This document shows positions 6,167-12,404 of a DNA stretch of 12,462 nt, one piece after another. This stretch comes from Lachnospiraceae bacterium (GTDB lineage: Bacteria; Bacillota; Clostridia; Lachnospirales; Lachnospiraceae). The notes under the pieces were generated by a model, which was not told the DNA's origin, did no database searches, and saw only the letters and a list, made by a program, of their open reading frames with translations. Location of the stretch: positions 8,120-20,581 of the forward strand of contig JAAUZS010000069.1 of the NCBI GenBank assembly GCA_014804495.1, in the 5' to 3' direction. Positions within the stretch are counted from its first letter, which is position 1. Each line of letters begins with the position of its first letter. The position numbers and the translations under genes were made by a program.

Positions 6167-6313
6167 ATGAATTTCTTAAATCTTGCAATGGAACTTGTAA
6201 AACGTCTTGTTCTCGCATGGGATCCGGATTTTACCAAACTCACTTCTGATGAACGGATACGCCTTGAAACCGCAGAATGCGGAGAATACATTGACGCTGA
6301 AAAAATAAACTGA
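6167..6313 (+). CDS. Small acidic protein of unknown function (48 aa), possible antitoxin-like
   Basis: ATG at 6167, stop at 6311-6313, with GGGGAT about 10 nt upstream as a moderate ribosome site. The protein has an amphipathic N-terminal helix (MNFLNLAMELVKRLVLAW), then DPDFTKLTSDERIRLETAE and a GEYID.. ending. I recall similar WDPDFTKLTPEE segments in small clostridial proteins, some annotated near toxin-antitoxin genes, but cannot name the family. It is followed 61 nt later by a HicB-like gene on the same strand and shares its promoter. The codon pattern and conserved-looking motif argue for a real gene. A truncated C-terminal remnant of a larger protein is an alternative. Confidence 0.5.
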   Translation: MNFLNLAMELVKRLVLAWDPDFTKLTSDERIRLETAECGEYIDAEKIN

Positions 6314-6374
6314 GATAATTAAAAAAGAATTTTGTTAGTTATTCGATAATATTCATATATAGAAGGTTTGTACT

Positions 6375-6563
6375 ATGGGTTATGTTATCACTTTTACATG
6401 GGATGATGAAACTGATGTATGGATAGCCACCAGCAAAGACATTCCCGGGCTTGTTCTTGAATCCGGTTCATTTGATGTCCTGTTGGAACGGATACGATTT
6501 GCCATACCAGAATTGCTTGAATTAAATTTTTCAACAAATATCCCTGCTATAAAAAAGATATAA
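6375..6563 (+). CDS. HicB-like / DUF1902 domain protein, possibly an orphan antitoxin
   Basis: A 62-residue protein, with AGAAGG (6361-6366) 8 nt before the ATG. Residues 3-51 (VITFTWDDETDVWIATS, then DIPGLVLESGSFDVLLERI, then the AIPELLELN ending) fit the DUF1902/HicB-like partial RNase-H fold that neutralises HicA mRNA interferases. No HicA-like gene lies on either side. The C-terminal tail is only about 11 residues and there is no DNA-binding domain. The usual tail is longer, as I recall, so the gene may be trimmed. It ends before the bidirectional terminator at 6604-6640. The family call is good; the role of an antitoxin without a visible toxin is open. Confidence 0.7.
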   Translation: MGYVITFTWDDETDVWIATSKDIPGLVLESGSFDVLLERIRFAIPELLELNFSTNIPAIKKI

Positions 6564-6603
6564 TCATTTTAATGCTTTTATAAGTATTTTTAAGCAAAAA
6601 CTA

Positions 6604-6640
6604 AACCCGAAAAACCTTATAGAATAAAGCTTTTCGGGTT
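6604..6640. terminator. Bidirectional intrinsic terminator between the HicB-like gene and the tRNA operon
   Basis: AACCCGAAAA (6604-6613) and TTTTCGGGTT (6631-6640) form a 10-bp stem. The plus side is followed by ATTTTCTC and the minus side by TAGTTTTTGC. It ends the small-gene transcript and, from the other side, the Arg-His-Gln-Lys tRNA transcript after its two trailer repeats. Confidence 0.85.
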
Positions 6641-6651
6641 ATTTTCTCACA

Positions 6652-6770
6652 TGAGCCACTGGGGACTTCAACAGGGGTTCGAGTCCCCTTCCTACTTTTT
6701 CTTGATTTAATGAGCCACTGGGGACTTCAACAGGGGTTCGAGTCCCCTTCCTACTTTTTTCTTGATTTAG
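6652..6770 (-). repeat. Two tandem tRNA-Lys trailer repeats of 59 and 60 bp (tRNA 3' end + linker + inverted T-arm)
   Basis: Units are 6652-6710 and 6711-6770, identical except for one T in a T-run and the last base. Each starts on the plus strand with TGAGCCACTGGGGACT, identical to the last 16 nt of the adjacent tRNA-Lys (6771-6786). Each then has TCAACA and GGGGTTCGAGTCCCC, the T-arm sequence in the orientation opposite to the tRNA, and a 22-23 nt T-rich linker. GGGGACT/AGTCCCC can close a hairpin in each. The layout is that of the tRNA-Leu repeats although the tRNA-derived parts differ. They lie between tRNA-Lys and the terminator. Confidence 0.92.
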
Positions 6771-6843
6771 TGAGCCACTGGGGACTCGAACCCCAGACAA
6801 CTTGATTAAAAGTCAAGTGCTCTACCACCTGAGCTAGTGGCCC
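6771..6843 (-). tRNA. tRNA-Lys (anticodon TTT)
   Basis: A 73-nt tRNA with acceptor GGGCCAC pairing with GTGGCTC, discriminator A and anticodon loop CTTTTAA. CCA is not encoded. It is the last gene of the four-tRNA operon and is followed by two repeats built from its own 3' end. Confidence 0.97.
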
Positions 6844-6847
6844 TTAA

Positions 6848-6919
6848 CTGGGCTAGCTGGATTTGAACCAGCGAATGCAGGAGTCAAAGTCCTGTGCCTT
6901 ACCACTTGGCGATAGCCCA
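6848..6919 (-). tRNA. tRNA-Gln (anticodon TTG)
   Basis: A 72-nt tRNA with acceptor TGGGCTA pairing with TAGCCCA, discriminator G and anticodon loop with TTG. CCA is not encoded. It lies 4 nt upstream of tRNA-Lys in the same transcript. Confidence 0.96.
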
Positions 6920-7000
6920 TTACTCATGACAATAGAAAATCTAAAAATCATTTCTACTGTTTGGATAACACCAAGCTGTGCACCCAATACACATGTACAG

Positions 7001-7075
7001 GGTGGATAGAGGGACTTGAACCCTCGGCCTCCAGAGCCACAATCTGGCGCGCTAGCCGACTGCGCCATACCCACC
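7001..7075 (-). tRNA. tRNA-His (anticodon GTG)
   Basis: The acceptor GTGGGTA pairs with TATCCAC, and the extra G-1 (base 7075) faces discriminator C, the hallmark of tRNA-His. The anticodon is GTG and CCA is not encoded. The roughly 80-nt spacer to tRNA-Gln holds no gene. Confidence 0.96.
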
Positions 7076-7118
7076 ATGCTTAAAATGGATCAAGCCTGTT
7101 TACTCAATCCATCCCAAA

Positions 7119-7192
<74 letters not shown>

Positions 7193-7252
7193 GTATTACC
7201 TAATGACAACGGATTATGGGAAATAATTCCGTATCCGCTCGGCACAAGTTAT

Positions 7253-7281
7253 ACTCTAACATATCAGTTTATTCTTGTCAA
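7253..7281 (-). promoter_or_regulatory. Promoter of the Arg-His-Gln-Lys tRNA operon
   Basis: On the minus strand TTGACA (7281-7276) and TAGAGT (7258-7253) have a 17-bp spacer. No other promoter is obvious before the four tRNAs. Confidence 0.75.
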
Positions 7282-7357
7282 TCGAAAATTACTCACTTTT
7301 CTATGACTTTCTACGAACATTTCCTATTATGTCACTTTTATACAATTATATCCAATA

Positions 7358-7945
7358 TTAAACTTCCGAAACAGCCTCCGCAATTACGGTTTCAGCATCA
7401 ACCACTTCAGGACCGTCTGATGCGGCTTCTGCATTCTCTGCAACTTCCATGGGGTCATCATATTCCTTCTCTTCCTCTTCCTCCCACAGCGAATCATATT
7501 TTTCCTTCTTCTGTTGACGTACCAGCATTCCGATACTCTTTGCCATCTGGTACAGGTCTTTATCAAATTCCATCAGTTTCTTTTCATCATATGAAGGAAC
7601 AATGGCTCCCTTCATAAGGCGGCGGGCGACTTCCATCAATTTACCCATCTCTGCCCCGTATTCCTTTGCAGCATCCGCTTGCTGCTCCGCCACCGTGGCA
7701 TTCCAGTATGCGCAATATTGATCCGAAAGTTCATCCATATAATCCTGATATTCATCCTGCTGTTTATTCAATGCTTCTATAGATAATTCCAGAACAGCAG
7801 CTTCTGAGCCAAATATTTCCTTATCTTCCGGCGACGCTTCCATCCTGGAGCGGACATCCTGTAGCTGCTTAGATAAGGCTGCTTTCTGCGTATTGTATGC
7901 TTTTATCTGTTCCCTGTAAATTTGCTGTGCTTCTCCTATTTTCAT
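7358..7945 (-). CDS. Conserved coiled-coil protein of unknown function with acidic tail
   Basis: A 195-residue cytosolic-looking protein without signal peptide or membrane segment. Residues 1-110 are helical and coiled-coil-like (QKAALSKQLQDVRSRM, QQDEYQDYMDELSDQY), and 98-112 contain AEMGKLMEVARRLMKG. A helical stretch DEKKLMEFDKDLYQMAKSIG (120-139) follows, then a lysine-rich patch and a very acidic tail from about 154 (WEEEEEKEYDD). I recall very similar proteins in many Lachnospiraceae, annotated only as hypothetical. The ATG at 7945 has AAGGATGG at a rather long distance upstream. It is transcribed away from the tRNA operon's promoter region. Function unknown; the shape suggests a structural or scaffold role. 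Confidence 0.75.
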   Translation of the reverse strand: MKIGEAQQIYREQIKAYNTQKAALSKQLQDVRSRMEASPEDKEIFGSEAAVLELSIEALNKQQDEYQDYMDELSDQYCAYWNATVAEQQADAAKEYGAEMGKLMEVARRLMKGAIVPSYDEKKLMEFDKDLYQMAKSIGMLVRQQKKEKYDSLWEEEEEKEYDDPMEVAENAEAASDGPEVVDAETVIAEAVSEV

Positions 7946-7971
7946 ATATAATATACCATCCTTGTATTTTT

Positions 7972-7991
7972 TAGATACGTCCGTGTATCTA
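7972..7991. promoter_or_regulatory. Inverted repeat in the 5' region of the coiled-coil protein gene
   Basis: TAGATAC (7972-7978) and GTATCTA (7985-7991) are exact inverses around a 6-nt centre, 27 nt upstream of the start codon at 7945. It may be an operator or a leader hairpin; no promoter with good spacing could be fixed here. Confidence 0.3.
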
Positions 7992-8113
7992 TATTTTATA
8001 TCGACTTATTTTTGTAAAAGAATAGCTATACTTCATAAAAACCTCTTATAATCTCTTACAAATGTTTATGGAAACAAGTAAAAAGCCCGTATTCTTAATG
8101 GCAACTTGTCTAA

Positions 8114-8884
8114 CTATAACTTTTTAATATACTCAACAACCTTATCGTTCCATTTCTGTAAGCTAAGCCCTTTTTGAGTTAAATAATGTACTTTCGGTAA
8201 TAGCTCTTGCGAAATACAATTATCCATCTGCTCTTTATATTGTTCAGGCACTATACACGCAAATAAATAATCCGAAAGAACGACTTCGTCTTTTACTTTA
8301 ATGGGATGATACCCATCAAAAGTGTGTCCTTGGTGCTTTATAATATCTTCATACTTAATATAAAAACGCACACCTGCATTAAAATTACCTTTTAGTAGAT
8401 CTTCTTCGCAATGGAAGTTTTCCGAAAGGACAACGTAGTCACCTACTAAATGCGTACCCCATCCAAACATAATATATTCATAAAAATCTGCTGGATCTTT
8501 CCATTCACATTCTCTTCTTTCAAACGCAATAACTTCTCCTGGTTTTCTATAAACTTTTGTCGCAGAAAGCAGCTTTCCGTCAGTCAATATTTTCTGTGCG
8601 GCATAAACATCTGTTGCATGATAAACAAATTCTTCAATAGCATCTGCAATAGGCGGAATATATTCTGTTCCATCAAGCTTTAAAAAAGCATTTCGAACTA
8701 AAGATAAAATTTCCTTATTCTCACATACTATTTTCAACTCTGTTCCCTGGGCTTTTTCATAACATAAAAAGGCCAGTATATTATTCCATTCCCAATCTTG
8801 AATCTGCGGATACTTCCTCAAACCAAATCGATATATTTCATTTTTAATTATCAATTTATCATCATTAACAATTTCAAGCGTCAT
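8114..8884 (-). CDS. Conserved protein of unknown function, possible ADP-ribosyltransferase-like fold
   Basis: A 256-residue protein without membrane segments. AAGGGAG lies 8 nt before the ATG at 8884. Residues 1-75 form a small N-terminal part. Residues 86-108 (EFVYHATDVYAAQKILTDG, then KLL) look like the YH..(N)ILxxGxL entry of ADP-ribosyltransferase-like folds such as DarT. They are followed by KVYRKPGEVIAFERR, then ADFYEYIMFGWG (132-143), GDYVVLS, VRFYIKYEDI and TFDGYHPIKVKDEVVLSDYLFA. I remember homologues in Clostridia carrying the misleading label phosphate ABC transporter ATPase, but no Walker motif is present. The ADP-ribosyltransferase idea rests on one motif and is weak. It stands alone with palindromic sites upstream. 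Confidence 0.65.
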   Translation of the reverse strand: MTLEIVNDDKLIIKNEIYRFGLRKYPQIQDWEWNNILAFLCYEKAQGTELKIVCENKEILSLVRNAFLKLDGTEYIPPIADAIEEFVYHATDVYAAQKILTDGKLLSATKVYRKPGEVIAFERRECEWKDPADFYEYIMFGWGTHLVGDYVVLSENFHCEEDLLKGNFNAGVRFYIKYEDIIKHQGHTFDGYHPIKVKDEVVLSDYLFACIVPEQYKEQMDNCISQELLPKVHYLTQKGLSLQKWNDKVVEYIKKL

Positions 8885-8932
8885 TTTTATAACTCCCTTA
8901 CTACTTCAAATTTGACACTTTCTATAATATTT

Positions 8933-8957
8933 AAATCATACCACTCAGATATGATTT
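8933..8957 (-). promoter_or_regulatory. Inverted repeat overlapping a possible -10 box upstream of the 8114-8884 gene
   Basis: AAATCATA (8933-8940) and TATGATTT (8950-8957) are exact inverses. On the minus strand the TATGAT at 8940-8935 could be a -10 box, with TTGTAG 18 bp upstream. A repressor bound here would cover the promoter. Position and symmetry are the only evidence. Confidence 0.35.
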
Positions 8958-8979
8958 TCTACAATTATCACGCCTTCTA

Positions 8980-8991
8980 CTGATATATCAG
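8980..8991. promoter_or_regulatory. 12-bp perfect palindrome
   Basis: CTGATATATCAG is perfectly symmetrical and lies about 96 nt upstream of the start of the 8114-8884 gene, in the 235-bp gap behind the methyltransferase gene. It could be a regulator site. Confidence 0.2.
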
Positions 8992-9119
8992 CCTTCACAG
9001 AAAATTCGGGCATTAAAACATGAACAATAATTGTACTTTAAGTTACCACGATATACGAAAAGATCGATATCTACAAAGATTTTCAAAGATTAATGCTTGT
9101 GACACAACAAAGCGAAATA

Positions 9120-9869
9120 CTATATTTTAACAAAAACAACATTCCCCACATCAATATGCTGAACCCATACAATACCATTGTCATTCGTTATATTATAAAG
9201 CGATTTATCCTTATCAGAGATTGTGTCATATATTTGAATATACTCATCCTGCCTGGCAAAAGGAAATTTCATATTGGTAATAACCTGTCTTTCCTTCCTA
9301 AAACCATTCCCGGTAAATAATTCGTCCAGCTCATTTGAAGAGTAAAATTGAATATGCCCGTCTTTTTTTACCTTCATGAACATGTCTATTACCCTGTTTT
9401 CATCTTTTTCATTTCTAATAGGGTCAGAAATAAGCACTCTTCCGCCCTTTACCAAAATTCTGTTCATTTGCCTTATTGCATCAGCAGCATTCGGAAAGTG
9501 ATGGAACGCATATCTGGTAACTATCAGGTCAAAGCTTTCATCAGGGAACGGATACTTTAAACCGTCAAAAACTTCAAATGTAAGATTGAAAATGCCTTTT
9601 TCCTTGACAATTGCATTATTTTTCATAACAATTGTTTCTGCAATATCTATGCCGCAAACACTTGCAGTCGGAAATCTTTCAGCTAACGGAAACGCCAGAT
9701 AACCTGTTCCTGTTCCGATATCCAAGATTCTATTATACTCTCCATTGTCTACTAAACTTAATAATATTGATAAATGTTTATCATCTTTTATTATTCCGGC
9801 ATATTTTTTATTGTCCAGGATATGATTAAAACTTTCTCTGGCTTGCTCAACATTTTCTATATCTTTCAT
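9120..9869 (-). CDS. Class I SAM-dependent methyltransferase
   Basis: A 249-residue protein of the UbiE/Methyltransf_11 type. Motif I is LDIGTGTGY (49-57), the acidic end of strand 2 is GIDI (73-76), D102 lies after strand 3, and SFDLIVTRYAFHHF (112-125) is motif II. RILVKGGRVLISDP (137-150) follows. It would transfer a methyl group from S-adenosylmethionine to a small molecule in the cytosol; the substrate cannot be read from the sequence. GGAAGGAG lies 8 nt before the ATG at 9869. It is 18 nt behind the GNAT gene 9888-10433 on the same strand, so the two form an operon, perhaps for modifying a drug or metabolite. No clear terminator follows. Confidence 0.88.
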   Translation of the reverse strand: MKDIENVEQARESFNHILDNKKYAGIIKDDKHLSILLSLVDNGEYNRILDIGTGTGYLAFPLAERFPTASVCGIDIAETIVMKNNAIVKEKGIFNLTFEVFDGLKYPFPDESFDLIVTRYAFHHFPNAADAIRQMNRILVKGGRVLISDPIRNEKDENRVIDMFMKVKKDGHIQFYSSNELDELFTGNGFRKERQVITNMKFPFARQDEYIQIYDTISDKDKSLYNITNDNGIVWVQHIDVGNVVFVKI

Positions 9870-9887
9870 AATAATCGCTCCTTCCGC

Positions 9888-10433
9888 CTATCTCCATTCG
9901 CTTCTTAATAACCGATATTCCAGCCGTGTTTTCATTTTCCCATCATGCCATTCATAATCAATATGTTCTGCTTCTTTTATTAAGCCGCATTTTTGCATTA
10001 CTCTTTCAGAACCTATATTTTCAGCCAGGCATCCCGTAGCTACTCTGTATACATTATTTTCAGTAAATGCAAACTCCAACACCCGTTGAAACGCTTCCGT
10101 AGTATATCCTTTCCCCCAGAACTTTGGATAAATGAAATACCCTGCACCGACAATTTTCCCTATAGGAGTATCGTCCACTACCGTATACCCAACACTGCCT
10201 ATCTGCTCATGGGAGTCTTTTAATTCAGTATGTAAAAAATAAAACATTCTATCAGGTTTTGACATATCATCCAAAACCATATTGAAATCTTTATAGCCCT
10301 CTTCTTTCGTAAATAATTGTATATCCTGTAGGTAGTACATGGTTTTAGAATCAGTTTTTAATCGATAATATTCATTAAAATCATCTTCACGATAATCTCT
10401 CAAAATTAAGCGCTCTGTTTCCAAATATATCAT
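9888..10433 (-). CDS. GNAT family N-acetyltransferase (RimJ/RimL-like)
   Basis: A 181-residue protein with the RimJ/RimL-like start LETERLILRDYREDDFNEYY. Motif A is YPKFWGKGYTTEAFQ (102-116), the acetyl-CoA pyrophosphate loop. Motif B is ENIGSERVMQKCGL (138-151). It would transfer an acetyl group from acetyl-CoA to an amine of a protein N-terminus, antibiotic or metabolite. AAAGGAT lies about 10 nt before the ATG at 10433. It is the first intact gene of a two-gene unit with the methyltransferase, behind an antitoxin remnant whose promoter at 10704-10732 probably drives it. The substrate is unknown. Confidence 0.9.
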   Translation of the reverse strand: MIYLETERLILRDYREDDFNEYYRLKTDSKTMYYLQDIQLFTKEEGYKDFNMVLDDMSKPDRMFYFLHTELKDSHEQIGSVGYTVVDDTPIGKIVGAGYFIYPKFWGKGYTTEAFQRVLEFAFTENNVYRVATGCLAENIGSERVMQKCGLIKEAEHIDYEWHDGKMKTRLEYRLLRSEWR

Positions 10434-10458
10434 CTGTCATAGCATCCTTTCATTAGCT

Positions 10459-10700
10459 TTACTCTTTCTTCAATCTTTCCGTAATATCCGATGCACTATA
10501 TAACACATTTGTCACAATCACCTTGTTCTCCCGCACTAAATTCAGCAAATGCATCGATTGCATTTTGCACTCTTCCCTCTTCTATATCATCAAAACCTTT
10601 CTTCAATTTTGCATGTAGCTGTTCGCTAGTCATCAAATCTGCATTAATTGTATCCGGTACTTTTGGTAATGTTACAGGAAAAGGAATACCGCCTGTCGGT
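10459..10700 (-). pseudogene. Remnant of a RelB/DinJ-type antitoxin gene, truncated and frameshifted
   Basis: The frame from about 10693 reads GGIPFPVTLPK, then DLMTSEQLHAKLKKGFDDIE and EGRVQNAIDAFAEF. This is the C-terminal half of RelB/DinJ-type antitoxins as I know them. The N-terminal ribbon-helix-helix part is missing: upstream is a promoter, and the only ATG (10732) lies inside its -35 box. After AFAEF the frame runs into SAGEQGD and stops at 10496. The next frame continues as REN KVIVTNVLYSASDITERL to a stop at 10459-10461, and FAEFRE is the natural family continuation, consistent with a small insertion near 10538. No toxin gene adjoins. The remnant lies just upstream of the GNAT gene. 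Confidence 0.6.
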
Positions 10701-10703
10701 AAT

Positions 10704-10732
10704 ATAGTAACGTATATGTCATTACATATCAA
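10704..10732 (-). promoter_or_regulatory. Promoter inside the antitoxin remnant, likely driving the GNAT-methyltransferase operon
   Basis: On the minus strand TTGATA (10732-10727) and TACTAT (10709-10704) are 17 bp apart. The transcript would start near 10697 and have a leader of about 265 nt covering the remnant. Confidence 0.5.
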
Positions 10733-10901
10733 TGATTTTTATTTTAGCACAGACGTAATTCTTTTTATTCAAAAACAAATTATGGAAGTATCTTTTTTAA
10801 CTTCTTATGAATTTTATCCACAATAACGCCACTTTAACAAAGCATAAAAACAAAATTATAAAATCTTAACACCGATTTAGCAAAATCATCAAAAAAAGAT
10901 A
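10733..10901. other. AT-rich gap between divergent promoters, nothing recognised
   Basis: Very AT-rich DNA between the leftward promoter at 10704-10732 and the rightward tRNA promoter at 10902. I find no credible gene, hairpin or RNA in it. Confidence 0.5.
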
Positions 10902-10930
10902 TTGACAGACCTAATTCCGTATTATATAAT
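10902..10930 (+). promoter_or_regulatory. Consensus sigma-A promoter of the tRNA-Pro/tRNA-Gly unit
   Basis: TTGACA at 10902-10907 and TATAAT at 10925-10930 are exact consensus hexamers with a 17-bp spacer. The transcript would start near 10937, about 32 nt before tRNA-Pro. Confidence 0.9.
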
Positions 10931-10968
10931 ATGACTTGCGTTGTTGATAATAGCAATTGCATACTTAC

Positions 10969-11043
10969 CGGGGTGTGGCTCAGCTTGGCTAGAGCGCCTG
11001 GTTTGGGACCAGGAGGTCGCAGGTTCGAATCCTGTCACCCCGA
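10969..11043 (+). tRNA. tRNA-Pro (anticodon TGG)
   Basis: A 75-nt tRNA with acceptor CGGGGTG pairing with CACCCCG, discriminator A and anticodon loop TTTGGGA. CCA is not encoded. It is the first gene of the two-tRNA unit. Unlike tRNA-Leu and tRNA-Lys it has no trailer repeat. Confidence 0.97.
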
Positions 11044-11076
11044 TTAAGGTCATAAAAATAAATAATATGTAAATAT

Positions 11077-11147
11077 GCAGGTGTAGTTCAATGGTAGAAC
11101 ACCAGCCTTCCAAGCTGGATACGTGGGTTCGATTCCCATCACCTGCT
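11077..11147 (+). tRNA. tRNA-Gly (anticodon TCC)
   Basis: A 71-nt tRNA with acceptor GCAGGTG pairing with CACCTGC, discriminator T and anticodon loop CTTCCAA. It is followed directly by a run of T (11148-11153), which may help end transcription, although no separate hairpin is seen. No trailer repeat follows. Confidence 0.97.
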
Positions 11148-11171
11148 TTTTTTATTTCTCCATTTTCGGAA

Positions 11172-11200
11172 TTGTGTACTCGTTAAAAGTAGGATATAAT
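11172..11200 (+). promoter_or_regulatory. Promoter of the downstream GNAT genes
   Basis: TTGTGT at 11172-11177 and a perfect TATAAT at 11195-11200 are 17 bp apart. The transcript would start near 11207, 29 nt before the first start codon. Confidence 0.65.
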
Positions 11201-11235
11201 TGCACTAACAAATCAGAAATTAGGAGAAAGGATTT

Positions 11236-11703
11236 ATGCTTGATATTAAAATCAGACCATATATATCTTCAGATTATAATTACATTTGTATTATTCATGA
11301 TGCAGCCCGTAAAATGGAACTCTCTCTGACCTCTCTTGATGCTGCGTTTCTTCCATTTTCTCTTGCTGCTGAAAGAGAAAACTTCTTTGACTATCCACAT
11401 ATTGATGTTGCAACTGTAGACGATACTGTCGTAGCATTCAGTGCTTATACAGATGATGAGCTTGCATGGCTTTATGTATCTCCAGATATGATGCGCAAAG
11501 GACTTGGAAGAAAACTTGTTGCAAGTGCCTTGGACATAGAACCAGGCATAAAACACATTGAGGTATTATATGGAAATGAGCCCGCAAGGAAGTTGTATGA
11601 ATCAATTGGATTTTATGTTCAAAAGATCAATGAGGGAGTCATGCCTGGTAATGAATCGTATCATGTGAAAGTTTATATTATGTGTCGTGATTCAATTGGA
11701 TAA
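11236..11703 (+). CDS. GNAT family N-acetyltransferase
   Basis: A 155-residue single-domain GNAT. IKIRPYISSDYNYI opens the fold. LAWLYVSPDMMRKGLGRKLV (77-95) is strand 4 with the acetyl-CoA loop, where the usual Q/R of QxxGxG is replaced by M86 (M-R-K-G-L-G). GNEPARKLYESIGF (113-126) is motif B. The ATG at 11236 has AGGAG and AAGG 5-10 nt upstream. It would acetylate an amine on a small molecule or protein; the substrate is unknown. A further acetyltransferase follows on the same strand after 54 nt, probably in the same transcript. Confidence 0.88.
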   Translation: MLDIKIRPYISSDYNYICIIHDAARKMELSLTSLDAAFLPFSLAAERENFFDYPHIDVATVDDTVVAFSAYTDDELAWLYVSPDMMRKGLGRKLVASALDIEPGIKHIEVLYGNEPARKLYESIGFYVQKINEGVMPGNESYHVKVYIMCRDSIG

Positions 11704-11757
11704 TAATACAAATCCCGATTCATGGGAACACTTTTCCGAAAAGAGGTAGAAAGAAAA

Positions 11758-12312
11758 ATGAAATTACAGGAAACTGACATATATTTAACAACATTAAGCA
11801 GGGAAGACTGCAAAACCTTATGGAACGATTTTGAATATGATTTTGATAATCCGACAGAAGAGCTAAATTTAGGTCATTCTGACGAAAAGGCGGAAGGCTG
11901 GTTTGATGAAATACAAAAGTTACAGGGAAACCGACATATCCGTCTGGGAATTTTCAAAAATGACGGAACTGTCATAGGTGATGTCGCTTTGCAGGATATC
12001 GACAGGGTTAATCGGAATTGCAGTGTCGGCATGGGTATGGCTAAAATAGAAAACCGGTCTAAAGGTTATGGCACACAGGCGGTAATGTTGATGTTGAATT
12101 ACGGATTCAGGTATTTAGGGTTAGAAAGAATAACCGCAAATACATTGGACTTAAACATAGGCGCCCAAAAGCTCTTAGACAAATGCGGTTTTTCTTTAGA
12201 GGGCAGGGAAAGAAAAGCTGTTTATCTGAATTCCGAGATGCATGATAGGTTGAATTATGCAATTCTTAAAGAAGAATTCTTAGCTATGGGATATGAATAT
12301 TTACGGAGATAA
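11758..12312 (+). CDS. GNAT family N-acetyltransferase (RimJ/RimL-like)
   Basis: About 184 residues. The start at 11758 (MKLQETDIYL) is chosen over an in-frame ATG at 11722 because GAGG (11743-11746) precedes only the former and the extra 12 residues look non-domain. ENRSKGYGTQAV (98-109) carries R-x-x-G-x-G for acetyl-CoA. DLNIGAQKLLDKCGF (131-145) is motif B, and the RERKAVYLN and HDRLNYAIL endings are typical of the RimJ/RimL type. It lacks a membrane segment and should act in the cytosol on an unknown amine. No good promoter lies in the 54-nt gap, so it is likely co-transcribed with the preceding GNAT gene. Confidence 0.88.
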   Translation: MKLQETDIYLTTLSREDCKTLWNDFEYDFDNPTEELNLGHSDEKAEGWFDEIQKLQGNRHIRLGIFKNDGTVIGDVALQDIDRVNRNCSVGMGMAKIENRSKGYGTQAVMLMLNYGFRYLGLERITANTLDLNIGAQKLLDKCGFSLEGRERKAVYLNSEMHDRLNYAILKEEFLAMGYEYLRR

Positions 12313-12333
12313 AATTCTACCAATAAAATTTCA

Positions 12334-12362
12334 TTGCACTTTATTCCCACACATGCTATAAT
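12334..12362 (+). promoter_or_regulatory. Promoter near the right edge
   Basis: TTGCAC at 12334-12339 and TATAAT at 12357-12362 have a 17-bp spacer. It lies 43 nt before the start codon of the last reading frame. Confidence 0.7.
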
Positions 12363-12404
12363 CATAAAAAATACGCTTAGGCAGATTACGAAAGGAGAAA
12401 TACG

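Noticed and set aside
6652..6770. Partial tRNA copies as additional tRNA genes
   Set aside because: They contain only the 3' acceptor strand and T-arm sequences; D-arm, anticodon arm and 5' acceptor strand are absent.
6652..7075. Boundaries of an integrated element between tRNA-end duplications
   Set aside because: Copies of the tRNA 3' end are adjacent in tandem with only linkers between them. No integrase, excisionase or cargo lies between or beside them in this window.
7989..8036. A 15-codon minus-strand frame with AGAGG upstream
   Set aside because: The ribosome site is acceptable, but the peptide is very short, no promoter is clear, and nothing downstream shows leader-type pairing.
8074..8111. 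Possible terminator hairpin ACAAGT/ACTTGT after the 8114-8884 gene
   Set aside because: The stem is 6 bp with a large internal loop and only weak inner pairing, and the U-rich part lies inside the structure, so I do not list it as a feature.
10922..11113. Minus-strand open frame of 63 codons
   Set aside because: Its sequence (VTGFEPATSW and similar) is the known artefact of translating the antisense strand of tRNA genes.
11269..11556. Minus-strand open frame of 95 codons
   Set aside because: It is antisense to the GNAT gene, and low-complexity cysteine/serine-rich sequence suggests a shadow.
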